Shown here one piece after another: positions 1 through 7,084 of a DNA stretch of 11,993 bases; position 1 is the first letter of the stretch; each line of letters begins with the position of its first letter. Source of the DNA: CAYTUI01 sp964441335 (GTDB lineage: Bacteria; Patescibacteriota; Patescibacteriia; UBA1558; 2-01-FULL-52-15); contig CAYTUI010000036.1 in NCBI GenBank assembly GCA_964441335.1, positions 1 through 11,993 of the forward strand. Reading direction: 5' to 3'. The notes beneath the pieces are model-generated. The model was not told the origin of the DNA and searched no databases. It saw only the letters and a program-made list of their open reading frames with translations. The position numbers and the translations under genes are program-made.

Positions 1-148
1 ACGTTATAAATTTCTTCCCTAGACCTCGGGGACCATAAATCAGATAGGCATGGGCCAAAGAATTTTCCAGCACTGCCTTCTTGAGGAGCGCGATCTGTCG
101 GTCATTACCGAATATCGGCCAATTTAATTCCTTTTTTTTCATTGCCAT
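1..148 (-). CDS. holB: DNA polymerase III delta' subunit, N-terminal part (cut by window edge)
   Basis: The first 49 codons of a gene that continues past the left edge. The family is the clamp-loader subunit of DNA polymerase III, an AAA+ protein that helps open and load the sliding clamp. What is visible is the characteristic start of the family: a W-P-I-F-G-N box (residues 10-15), then the L-A-H-A-Y-L-I-Y segment (31-38) running straight into a Walker A loop, GPRGLGKK (39-46). The last position of the loop is Lys rather than Thr/Ser, so nucleotide binding may be weakened; delta' subunits often do not hydrolyse ATP. I take the ATG at 148; a second ATG two codons on (142) is possible. It starts 36 nt after the RNase HI stop, with no clear Shine-Dalgarno. 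It is probably the third gene of the recJ group. The gamma/tau subunit has a similar start, so the assignment is good but not certain from 49 residues. Confidence 0.78.
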   Translation of the reverse strand, partial: MAMKKKELNWPIFGNDRQIALLKKAVLENSLAHAYLIYGPRGLGKKFIT

Positions 149-184
149 AGATATAAAATGCCAAAAAAACGCTAAAAAATCAAG

Positions 185-586
185 CTACCCCAACTTGTCC
201 AAGGCTATATTAACCAGCTCGTCCGCTCTTTTATTCTTACTGCGAGGAATATGCGCAAATGTTACTTTTTTAAAATTGGGAATTAAATTCCAAACTTTAA
301 CAAACAATTTAGCCAATTTAGCATCCTTAATCTTATACTCGCGATTCATCTGCTTAACAACTAGTAAACTATCGAGCAGGCAGTCAAGCTCCACTACCTT
401 ATGCCTATGCGCAGCCTCCAAGCCATGAATTAATGCCTGATACTCCGCTTCGTTATTAGTGGCAATGCCAATTGCCTTACCTTCAGCGACAACTTCAATT
501 CCTTTTTCGTTGAATAGGACAAAGCCGGTGGCCGCCTGCCCCGGATTATTACGTGAACCGCCGTCAGTATATAATTTCCAAGCCAT
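185..586 (-). CDS. rnhA: Ribonuclease HI (short form)
   Basis: Cuts the RNA strand of RNA-DNA hybrids, for example Okazaki primers and R-loops, in the cytoplasm using two metal ions. All four acidic catalytic residues are in place: D8 in YTDGGSRNNPG, E48 in the NNEAEYQAL box, D72 in LDSLLV, and D122 in the C-terminal KRADELVN box. At 133 residues it is a bare RNase H fold. It has no N-terminal hybrid-binding domain and no basic protrusion of the E. coli type, and resembles the compact RNase HI proteins of archaea and some Gram-positives. The start is 1 nt after the recJ stop, so the two are almost certainly cotranscribed and translationally coupled. An AAGGA lies about 12 nt upstream of the ATG, inside the end of recJ. 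Pairing RNase H with RecJ and the clamp loader suggests a replication/repair unit. Confidence 0.93.
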   Translation of the reverse strand: MAWKLYTDGGSRNNPGQAATGFVLFNEKGIEVVAEGKAIGIATNNEAEYQALIHGLEAAHRHKVVELDCLLDSLLVVKQMNREYKIKDAKLAKLFVKVWNLIPNFKKVTFAHIPRSKNKRADELVNIALDKLG

Positions 587-587
587 A

Positions 588-2285
588 TTATTTCTTGATA
601 TCCTTTACGTGTAATTGAATCTCTTTATTACCGTTCCAGCGATTGATCTCAACTGCAAATGCAATGTCAACCAAATCACCCTTTTGAATATTGCTCTTAG
701 CCAGACTAAAGGCAATGGCCGGTATGGTCTTATTATTTTGCGTTAAGATTAATTTAAGATGAGTCGCATCCTTACCGACAGCGCGAACATCAGTAACAGT
801 CACCTGCCGACTGACGAACAACGGTTTTTCATTGCCAATACCGAAAGGTTCAAATTGCGTTAACAAATCTACCGCCTCCCATTTAATATCCTGAAATGAC
901 AACTCCTTATCAATAGTCATAACCGGACCGAACTCGGCTAAATCTATATGGCTATTGGCATGTTCGGTTATAATTTCCTTAAACTCCTCTAACTTCTCAA
1001 AGCTTAATCTAAATCCGCAGGCCTGTGGATGTCCACCATAAGCTATTAAGACATCCTTAGCGGCATTTAACGCGTCCATTAAATTGTATGACGGGATACT
1101 GCGTCCTGAAGCCACAATCTTTTCAGTGTCAGCCGTCAAAATAAAACAAGGCTTGCCAAAATGCTTAACCAAACGACCGGCGACCAAGCCGGTTAAACCC
1201 TGCGGCCAGCCTTCTTTATAAAAAATCAGAATCTTATCTTCACTGGCACCGGCCAATTGATTTTTGGCTTCATTAAACATTATTTCCGTCTGTTTTTGCC
1301 TCTCGGTATTGGAGCGATCAAGATCCTCGGCTAACTTTTCCGCTGTCCTAGCATCATTTTCAATCAGTAAAATGTAGGCGGCATTTGCATGATCCATCCG
1401 ACCGGCGGCATTAATTCTGGGCGCAATTTGAAAACCAATTGCTCGACTGTCCAAAGTGTCCAGATTAACATTGGCCCGTTCCATCAGTTTGGACAATCCC
1501 AAGCGCTGATTTTTTTTCATCACAACTAACCCATATTTAACGAGGGTTCGATTCTCACCTTGTAAACTAACCATGTCAGCTACTGATGAGATTGCTACCA
1601 AATCCAACAGCCATTTTTCCCTAGCCTCCTGTTCCGGCTGGCTAAGTTTTGACTTAGGGCTTTTCAATAATCCCTGGACCAGTTTAAAGGCCACTCCACC
1701 GCCGGCTAAATCCTTAAAGGGATAGTTTTCACCGGCAACTTTAGGGTGAATGATTGCCAAGGCTGCGGGTAATTTTTCGGGCACCTGATGATGGTCTGTA
1801 ATAATCGTATCAATGCCTAAATCATTGGCCTTAGCGATTTCATTATAATTACTAATCCCGCAGTCGCAGGTAATAATTAGTTTAGCACCGTGTTCATTAA
1901 TATAATCAATAGTGTTGAGATTCATACCATACCCGTCCTTTTCCCGGTGCGGTAAAAAGGTCTCGGTTTTGGCGCCTAAATTTTCTAAAATCAGATGCAA
2001 AATTGTGCTGGCCGAAACACCGTCAGCATCATAGTCACCATGAATCATTATTAACTCCTGTTGCTCAATTGCCCGATATATTCTATCCACCGCTTTTTGC
2101 ATATCTCTGAATAAATAGGGGTCGTGAATATCACGGCTATAATCTGGATAAAGAAAATTATCTATCTGCTCCTGCGTTTTTAAACCACGATTATACAAAA
2201 CCTGCAGGACAGTGTTGTCCAGCTCTGGGAATTCATTAAACCAAGCGCCGGGAGCGGCCTCGGTTATTTGCCATTTATTTTCCAT
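588..2285 (-). CDS. recJ: Single-stranded-DNA-specific exonuclease RecJ
   Basis: A 5'-to-3' single-strand DNA exonuclease used in recombination, mismatch and base-excision repair. The DHH-superfamily motifs appear in order: HGDYDADG (82-89, metal-binding D84, D86, D88), PHREKDGYG (112-120), TCDCGIS (139-145; most relatives have V-D-N/T-G), the DHH triad (164-166), LAGGGVAFKL (193-202), and SVADMVSL with D237. The DHHA1 part follows with RINAAGRM (290-297), SGRS (393-396) and GGHPQACGF (417-425). A C-terminal OB-like domain runs from about 450 to 565. The length of 565 is typical. The ATG at 2285 is preceded by a weak GGA 6 nt upstream. A hairpin with a T-run ends only about 10 nt before the start, so recJ is probably transcribed from its own promoter or by read-through; see the regulatory entries. 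It heads the recJ-rnhA-holB group. Confidence 0.97.
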   Translation of the reverse strand: MENKWQITEAAPGAWFNEFPELDNTVLQVLYNRGLKTQEQIDNFLYPDYSRDIHDPYLFRDMQKAVDRIYRAIEQQELIMIHGDYDADGVSASTILHLILENLGAKTETFLPHREKDGYGMNLNTIDYINEHGAKLIITCDCGISNYNEIAKANDLGIDTIITDHHQVPEKLPAALAIIHPKVAGENYPFKDLAGGGVAFKLVQGLLKSPKSKLSQPEQEAREKWLLDLVAISSVADMVSLQGENRTLVKYGLVVMKKNQRLGLSKLMERANVNLDTLDSRAIGFQIAPRINAAGRMDHANAAYILLIENDARTAEKLAEDLDRSNTERQKQTEIMFNEAKNQLAGASEDKILIFYKEGWPQGLTGLVAGRLVKHFGKPCFILTADTEKIVASGRSIPSYNLMDALNAAKDVLIAYGGHPQACGFRLSFEKLEEFKEIITEHANSHIDLAEFGPVMTIDKELSFQDIKWEAVDLLTQFEPFGIGNEKPLFVSRQVTVTDVRAVGKDATHLKLILTQNNKTIPAIAFSLAKSNIQKGDLVDIAFAVEINRWNGNKEIQLHVKDIKK

Positions 2286-2296
2286 ATTTCCAATTA

Positions 2297-2323
2297 AAAA
2301 TCCTAGTTGATCACTAGGATTTT
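2297..2323 (-). terminator. Hairpin with T-run after the pseudopilin gene
   Basis: A perfect 10-bp stem (arms 2297-2306 and 2314-2323, AAAATCCTAG against CTAGGATTTT) closes a 7-nt loop. On the minus strand it is followed by TTTTTAATT. It begins 13 nt after the pseudopilin stop and fits an intrinsic terminator for the upstream operon. The flanking A- and T-runs make it symmetric, so it could also work in the other direction. It ends about 10 nt before the recJ ATG, so in any recJ transcript started upstream it would lie in the leader. Confidence 0.75.
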
Positions 2324-2351
2324 ATTCTACTACAATTTATTCGGCGCACAA
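2324..2351 (-). promoter_or_regulatory. Possible recJ promoter
   Basis: On the minus strand a TAGAAT -10 box (2324-2329, 5 of 6 matches to consensus) lies 16 nt from a poor -35, TTGTGC (2346-2351), which is inside the last codons of the pseudopilin gene. Transcription would begin near 2317, within the hairpin. It is offered because recJ needs a promoter on one side of the terminator and this is the best candidate seen; the -35 match is weak. Confidence 0.3.
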
Positions 2352-3116
2352 AACAGTCCAATTGGGATCACCCTGATAAGGCATATCATCCAAAGTTAAA
2401 TCGCTAAACTGGTCAGGTATACCATTAGTTTCACGTTCAAAGGACAGAAAAACGCACAATCCGTGATTATTCACTACTTCAGGGTGAGTACTAATGAAAT
2501 ATGAATCTAAGTACGATTCATTGTGGCCACCGGGCTCCTGCGGATAACCAGAAATATATTTATGCAAATCACGTAACCAACCGTCTTCAGTATCACTGAC
2601 ATAGTAATCCGCGTGATCAACAGCCGGAGCGCAATCAACATTAGTAGTGCAAGTTCCACTACTACCTACCGGGGCTTTCAGCGTACAGGCATCATAAAAT
2701 GTACAGGCATTATTTATACATGCCCCTTGGGTACATGAAGTGCCAGGGCCACCCGAAGGGTCTCCGGCTATTAACTCAATATGCACCTTAGCCAAAGCCT
2801 TGTGAATAATAGCATCAATAGGACTTGGCATAGCATATTTTTCTATAGTTTCGTTTTGACCCAGCCCCTTCCAATATTTCGGGTAGCGGTCAACTGAATT
2901 ACCAAAACCATTGTCGTTACGCCACAGTTCAGCCGCTTTGATAATAGTAAAAGCGTCAACCTGACGCCTACTGTCGCGCGCTTTTGATTGCGCGATTCCT
3001 AAAGCCACTAAAGAAATAGTAGCTAAAAAGGCAATTATACTTACTACAACTAATAGTTCCAGTAAGGTAAAGCCTTGATGGTTTCTAATTTTGAACAACC
3101 TCTTTCTCATAGACAT
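2337..3116 (-). CDS. Type IV pilin-like / type II pseudopilin with Cys-rich C-terminal domain
   Basis: A secreted pilus or pseudopilus subunit. The leader is short and basic (residues 1-14), followed by the prepilin peptidase site G15|F16 and the class III motif GFTLLELLVVVSI. E20 is the usual Glu at mature position 5, and a hydrophobic helix extends to about residue 40. The rest is a globular domain with eight cysteines (128, 133, 138, 144, 156, 162, 221, 257). Six of them sit in a Gly/Ser/Thr/Asn-rich stretch (127-163) that looks like an insertion and could form disulfides outside the cell. The prepilin peptidase is not in this window. The start is 3 nt after the stop of the TSP3 gene with no Shine-Dalgarno, so coupled translation is likely; Met3 (3110) is an alternative start. 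It is the last gene of the 6985-2337 operon and is followed by a terminator. The pilin-type N-terminus is certain; which machine it serves is not. Confidence 0.9.
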   Translation of the reverse strand: MSMRKRLFKIRNHQGFTLLELLVVVSIIAFLATISLVALGIAQSKARDSRRQVDAFTIIKAAELWRNDNGFGNSVDRYPKYWKGLGQNETIEKYAMPSPIDAIIHKALAKVHIELIAGDPSGGPGTSCTQGACINNACTFYDACTLKAPVGSSGTCTTNVDCAPAVDHADYYVSDTEDGWLRDLHKYISGYPQEPGGHNESYLDSYFISTHPEVVNNHGLCVFLSFERETNGIPDQFSDLTLDDMPYQGDPNWTVLCAE

Positions 3117-3119
3117 GGG

Positions 3120-4376
3120 CTATTTTTTGATATTAATCTTTCTGACTTTAATTTTAACAGGTTTAGCCGTCTTGACAATAGCCTTCTTCTTTGGCGAAGT
3201 CTCTTTTTCATCAATATAATCATCTATAGTTTCTCCTGTTTCATCCAGATCATAATCAGCTATAGGCTCTGGTTCTGTATCTTCGGGCTCTACCTTGGCC
3301 AAGCGGGGTTTACCGGCAAATTTTAGTTTAAACAAAATTATCAAAATAATTGCCAATATTATGACGATTAACCAGAACATTGGATTAGATGGGCTTAAAA
3401 TACTATCTTTAACATCTTTTGACTTCTCTTTACCGGCAGTCGGATTTATAACATCAGCCAATTCCTCTTTGACGCTATCCAATTCTTTTCCAACTTCATC
3501 TAAGGTAGGTGTTGTCCCGGTTTGTTCATCGGTAACACTACTGGCGGAATTTTGTGCTAAGGGGTCTGTTCCAGCCTGCTCCGTGACCTCGGTAGTAATG
3601 GGTTGCGGTTCGGGCTGTTTTATTTCTTCTTTTTTAGAACGACTGGCGTCCTGTGGATAAAAATCCTGACCATCATTTACTCCATCGCCGTCGGTGTCAG
3701 CCTTCTTGGGATTAGTACCCAGCTTCGCTTCTTCAGTATCACTTAGACCGTCATTATCATCATCAGAGTCTTTATTATCGCCTACTCCATCGCCGTCAGT
3801 ATCACTCCATTCATTGCTGTCCAAAGGAAAAACATCAACACTATCATTATAGCCATCGCCGTCGGTGTCAGCTTTTAATGGATTTGTTCCTTTAGCAGCT
3901 TCTTGAGTGTCGGACAATCCATCATTATCATCATCGGTATCCACTGAATCACCGATTCCGTCTTGATCATTATCCTGATCAACACTCTGTAAATCAGAAA
4001 TAACGCTGTTATTAGAGCTATCAGAGTCGGCTGGAAAAATATTGGTTACTTCGGTATAAACCCTAAAATCATCATCAGGAATGGTAAACTCCGTAAATAC
4101 AGTGTCGGGCTGACCCGGCACAACCGAAACTGACAAACCCCCGTCCAATAGCTGGGTAGTATTCAAATATATATTGACATTGCCTGAACCATTAGTGGAA
4201 CCTAAGTTTTTAACATCAACATAGACAATTGCTTTCTGACCGGCGACAAAATTTGATTTATTAAATCTAATGCTGGATTTATTAATTAGTAAATCAACAT
4301 CAGCGGCTAAAACGGGCAAACCGAAAAGTATTAAACCTAAAAACATTAAAAAATAATATCTATAAAATTTAATCAT
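3120..4376 (-). CDS. Surface protein: signal peptide, CARDB-like domain, thrombospondin type 3 repeats, C-terminal membrane anchor
   Basis: Predicted exported, membrane-anchored protein. Residues 1-24 are a signal peptide, with likely cleavage near V-L-A-A (22-25). Residues about 28-128 look like a CARDB-type beta-sandwich adhesion domain, ending in the SNNSV box. Residues 133-246 hold Asp-rich thrombospondin-type-3/calcium-binding repeats in two copies of a 57-residue unit, each with DDDNDGLSD and ADTDGDG loops. A Pro/Thr/Glu-rich stalk (250-330) leads to one membrane helix (333-352). The tail is first acidic (362-392) and then strongly basic (396-418), presumably cytoplasmic. The ATG overlaps the stop of the PfkB gene as ATGA, indicating coupling. 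Together with the pseudopilin next door it suggests a cell-surface attachment or assembly function. The domain architecture is clear; ligand and role are unknown. Confidence 0.85.
   Translation of the reverse strand: MIKFYRYYFLMFLGLILFGLPVLAADVDLLINKSSIRFNKSNFVAGQKAIVYVDVKNLGSTNGSGNVNIYLNTTQLLDGGLSVSVVPGQPDTVFTEFTIPDDDFRVYTEVTNIFPADSDSSNNSVISDLQSVDQDNDQDGIGDSVDTDDDNDGLSDTQEAAKGTNPLKADTDGDGYNDSVDVFPLDSNEWSDTDGDGVGDNKDSDDDNDGLSDTEEAKLGTNPKKADTDGDGVNDGQDFYPQDASRSKKEEIKQPEPQPITTEVTEQAGTDPLAQNSASSVTDEQTGTTPTLDEVGKELDSVKEELADVINPTAGKEKSKDVKDSILSPSNPMFWLIVIILAIILIILFKLKFAGKPRLAKVEPEDTEPEPIADYDLDETGETIDDYIDEKETSPKKKAIVKTAKPVKIKVRKINIKK
3642..3980 (-). repeat. Two-copy coding repeat of 57 residues (TSP3 units)
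   Basis: Residues 133-189 and 190-246 of the surface protein are two copies of the same unit, recognisable by DDDNDGLSDT, GTNP and KADTDGDG at a constant offset of 57 residues. The DNA copies have drifted at many third positions, so this is not a very recent duplication. Confidence 0.8.
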
Positions 4377-5377
4377 ATATTAAGTTTTTTTAACTGCGCT
4401 TTAGTAATAAGTCCATTTTGAGCCCCGATTTTAGACACCACCATACCGGAATTACAAATACCTAGCGATAACGAGCGGCTTAAATTATATTTAAACAATA
4501 ATAATCCGGCAACAAAGCCGGAACCAAAAGCGTCACCGGCGCCCGTCGTATTAACAACCACACGATTTTTCAAAGCTGACTTGTATAAAAGTTTCTTACC
4601 GTCGTAGACATAAGCTCCCTTAGCTCCCTGGGTAATAACACTAATTGACTGACCGAATTGATGAAGTTTTTTAATTAAATCGCGCGCCACGGGTTGCTTA
4701 ATTTTCTCACCAGCCGACATCAGCAGTTCAGTCGCTTCGTCAAGGTTAAGGATTAAAACCTCAGTTAAATGAAAGTATCTCTTCAGTTTCTCATAACCGG
4801 CCTTAAGTTCATCAGCACCGGGATTCCAGGCTACTTTGATATTACTTCTTGTGGCATGACTAAATAAATTAGACAGACTAGTTTGCCACTTAGAACCGGA
4901 TAAGGAGGTCAAATAGATCCATGGGGATCTAATTTTTGACACCAAACCTGCGGTAATCTGTAGTTCACCACGCGCTCCGGGGTAATAAAATATCACGCGA
5001 TCCTCATGCCCCTTAACGGTAACTATAAAAGATATGGCCGTGCCACGATTCTCCTTAACCTGAACAAGCCCGTCAGCAATATGCTTAAGCTTTAAATTAC
5101 GTAGAATATCACGTCCCAGGGCGTCGTGACCGACAGCCGTTAGCACTTGGGGCTTCAAGCCTAATTCGTTAAAGGTCGCCGCCGAGTTCAAAGCACCACC
5201 GCCATAGCAAAAATTGACATCATTTGAGACCAGTTTGGCTCCATATTCAAAACCCATTAAACGCTGTTTGGTCGGGTCTTGCCGATTATCAATTAAAACA
5301 CCTTCAGCTGTCTTGAACATAATGTCCATGACGCCACTGCCGACCGTAGTAATTTTATGTTTTTTACTTATGACCAT
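4373..5377 (-). CDS. PfkB-family (ribokinase-like) carbohydrate or nucleoside kinase
   Basis: Cytoplasmic ATP-dependent kinase of the ribokinase fold that phosphorylates a sugar or nucleoside hydroxyl. The N-terminal substrate-binding signature is present as YGGGALNSAATFNELGL (58-74) followed by VGHDALGRDI (82-91). The C-terminal signature is NTTGAGDAFGSGF (276-288), with the anion-hole GAGD and catalytic base D282. The usual Asp opening that motif (DTTGAGD) is Asn here. The length of 334 is normal for the family. Nothing I can see separates ribokinase, fructokinase, adenosine kinase or an ADP-heptose synthase kinase half, so no symbol is given. The start lies 3 nt after the stop of the membrane-protein gene, and the stop overlaps the TSP3 start by 4 nt, so it is inside the operon. 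Co-transcription with surface proteins raises the possibility that it supplies an activated sugar for envelope or glycan work; that is inference. Confidence 0.92.
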   Translation of the reverse strand: MVISKKHKITTVGSGVMDIMFKTAEGVLIDNRQDPTKQRLMGFEYGAKLVSNDVNFCYGGGALNSAATFNELGLKPQVLTAVGHDALGRDILRNLKLKHIADGLVQVKENRGTAISFIVTVKGHEDRVIFYYPGARGELQITAGLVSKIRSPWIYLTSLSGSKWQTSLSNLFSHATRSNIKVAWNPGADELKAGYEKLKRYFHLTEVLILNLDEATELLMSAGEKIKQPVARDLIKKLHQFGQSISVITQGAKGAYVYDGKKLLYKSALKNRVVVNTTGAGDAFGSGFVAGLLLFKYNLSRSLSLGICNSGMVVSKIGAQNGLITKAQLKKLNI

Positions 5378-5380
5378 AGG

Positions 5381-6985
5381 CTATTCTTTATATATCTCCT
5401 CTCTTTTCTCCTTCAAAAAGCCAACCAAAGATTCAAACGACTCAATAAATAATTTGAATGGCGCTTCCAGAATAAAGTCAAAGATAAAAATAAATAGATT
5501 TATGCGTCGCATATTTGAAGATAACGCTTGGCCAAGTTTAACGATTGGTAAAGAGAAGAAATTTAGCAGGAAAGCCAAGATGCCCTGTCTAGTTTTAACC
5601 ACGTTATATTCCTTGGTGGCCTGTCTAATCCTTAAAGCAAAGAAGCTGACAACCGTCACAAAGAATATGAACAAACCGATGCTTAGATAATTAAAATGCA
5701 AAGATTTAAGGGCGTAGATAATAAACCCAAAGGAAATCACGTAGATGACAAAATAGAAAAGGTATAAAATGCTATTCAGTACTGGCCGGCGTTTACTGGA
5801 GCTCTTTAGCAAAAATAAAGTGTGCGATTCCGGCTCTCCATAAATATAGCTCTTCAAACTGGTAATAATAGCTTCATAACTGTCCTTCTTCGGCATAGCC
5901 GATGTTAAAGCAACTGTGAACATTAAAAAAGGAGGGAATAACGCATTAATAGTCAGAGCCAAATAATTAACTTTATGAACAATAAAAAGATCATACGGAT
6001 ACTCCAGAGCAATGGCCAACAACATCTTGGTTAGAAAAATATAGACAATCGCCCTGATTGACCGACGGGTTATTTTGTTGCGAATTCTGCCATTGATAGA
6101 CTTTAAAATTTTTCTAGCTTCCTCCTCAAATAATTCCGGCTTGCTCAAAATATCGGTCAATTGATCACCCGGATTATTTTCCACTAATTGCTTCAAAACC
6201 TTAAAAACAGCTAACTCCTTCTTCAAAGCATTCTTGATTTTTCCCTGATGCGGAAAATTCAAATGACCTTGAATACCGAGATAGATACTTGGCAATTTTT
6301 CCGCCACATACTCAATCAGCTGTTTATCATCATTCTTAATCCAGTCCGGAAAATACAGATTCATCAAATGATAAGAGATAATGGCATTATCCGACAGCAA
6401 CAAATCTTTATGAATGGTAATGTACAACTGAATATTCTTTTCTCTGATTGACAAGCCCTGTCCCTTAATCTTAACTCTGTCTTTAACGTAATTATACAAA
6501 GCTTCAATCAGAGCGTCGGAGCGATTTTCCGAGGCCAATATCATATCCAGCTCGCAGGCCATAATACCCACTAGCCAATCATAATAATTCTTTTTGTTCT
6601 TAGCTTTTTGGGCTTTACCTTCCAGTAACTGGAATAAATACTCATATTTAGCAACCACCCGCTCAACTGACGGTATGATCGTTTCAGGCAAAGTTCCATT
6701 AGGCAAATAGCGGGCTCTAATTAAATCCTCTATCATAGACCGAGCGACTTTTGGTCTAAGGCTGTCCATCATCAGCTTGCGCTTAATAAACCTCTCCATT
6801 GCGAAACGTCGTAGCAACTGATCTTCTTTATAGTCAACGGTATTTCTGACCTTTTCATAAAACAAAGCCAAGCGACTGGCCATATCGTCAACCTCCAGTT
6901 TCTCTACATCTTCATCAACCGTTTGAGTAGCCTCAATAGCCAGGAGTCTTTGATAAAGGTCCCTAATACCTTGTGTTAATTCCAT
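5381..6985 (-). CDS. Large multi-span membrane protein of unknown function
   Basis: I do not recognise this family. The first 300 residues are predominantly helical, charged and soluble-looking, with no signal peptide. The C-terminal half carries about six hydrophobic segments (roughly 309-327, 337-363, 404-426, 432-453, 466-485 and 494-513). A hydrophilic loop at 364-403 contains the basic run SSSKRR. The protein ends in a short charged tail. No catalytic motif or nucleotide-binding loop was seen. The layout resembles a cytoplasmic helical domain tethered to a membrane core, as in some export or envelope-assembly proteins, but that is only a resemblance. It is the first gene of the operon that also encodes the PfkB kinase, TSP3 surface protein and pseudopilin. 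Its ATG sits 6 nt downstream of a TATAAT box, so its message is probably leaderless. Confidence 0.85.
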   Translation of the reverse strand: MELTQGIRDLYQRLLAIEATQTVDEDVEKLEVDDMASRLALFYEKVRNTVDYKEDQLLRRFAMERFIKRKLMMDSLRPKVARSMIEDLIRARYLPNGTLPETIIPSVERVVAKYEYLFQLLEGKAQKAKNKKNYYDWLVGIMACELDMILASENRSDALIEALYNYVKDRVKIKGQGLSIREKNIQLYITIHKDLLLSDNAIISYHLMNLYFPDWIKNDDKQLIEYVAEKLPSIYLGIQGHLNFPHQGKIKNALKKELAVFKVLKQLVENNPGDQLTDILSKPELFEEEARKILKSINGRIRNKITRRSIRAIVYIFLTKMLLAIALEYPYDLFIVHKVNYLALTINALFPPFLMFTVALTSAMPKKDSYEAIITSLKSYIYGEPESHTLFLLKSSSKRRPVLNSILYLFYFVIYVISFGFIIYALKSLHFNYLSIGLFIFFVTVVSFFALRIRQATKEYNVVKTRQGILAFLLNFFSLPIVKLGQALSSNMRRINLFIFIFDFILEAPFKLFIESFESLVGFLKEKREEIYKE

Positions 6986-6991
6986 GGGAAT

Positions 6992-7020
6992 ATTATAACA
7001 GAATTTGCGACTTTTTTCTA
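6992..7020 (-). promoter_or_regulatory. Strong extended -10 promoter of the four-gene operon
   Basis: On the minus strand a perfect TATAAT (6992-6997) is preceded by the extended -10 dinucleotide (TGtTATAAT). It lies 17 nt from TAGAAA (7015-7020, 4 of 6 matches to TTGACA). The expected start of transcription, about 7 nt past the -10 box, falls on or within 2 nt of the ATG at 6985, predicting a leaderless transcript. The -35 box abuts the T-run of the terminator of the preceding gene. Confidence 0.8.
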
Positions 7021-7072
7021 TAAAAAGAACCGCCCCTGGCTACAGGTTTAAAACCCGTAGCAACAGAGGCGG
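7021..7072 (-). terminator. Intrinsic terminator of the 73-residue Cys-rich protein gene
   Basis: On the minus strand a long, slightly interrupted stem runs from 7072 to 7030: CCGCC pairs with GGCGG, GCTAC with GTAGC, and GGTTT with AAACC around the tip. It is followed by TTCTTTTTA. It starts 12 nt after the gene's stop codon and is a strong rho-independent terminator that separates this gene from the next operon. Confidence 0.88.
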
Positions 7073-7084
7073 AATGAAATGGAG

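Noticed and set aside
73..83. An 11-nt match (TTGAGGAGCGC) between holB and the 9806-9824 region
   Set aside because: It is short, occurs on opposite strands, has no flanking similarity, and is compatible with chance.
81..428. Plus-strand open frame of 115 codons
   Set aside because: It lies across the 5' end of holB and most of the RNase HI gene, whose catalytic residues prove the minus-strand frame. Its product has no recognisable motif.
3295..3660. Plus-strand open frame of 121 codons, and a shorter one at 3075-3326
   Set aside because: Both are antisense to the TSP3 protein and pseudopilin genes, arise from the biased codons there, and have no ribosome-binding site or domain.
4373..4376. 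Use of TGA as a sense codon (alternative genetic code)
   Set aside because: The PfkB gene ends at TGA exactly where the next gene begins, and none of the long frames needs TGA to be read through, so the standard bacterial code fits.
5214..5690. Plus-strand open frame of 158 codons
   Set aside because: It spans the junction of the PfkB gene and the membrane-protein gene in antisense. The PfkB motifs and the coupled gene spacing support the minus-strand frames.
6248..6451. Other short plus-strand frames (also 9430-9627 and 10351-10533)
   Set aside because: All are fully inside well-supported minus-strand genes and have no signals of their own.
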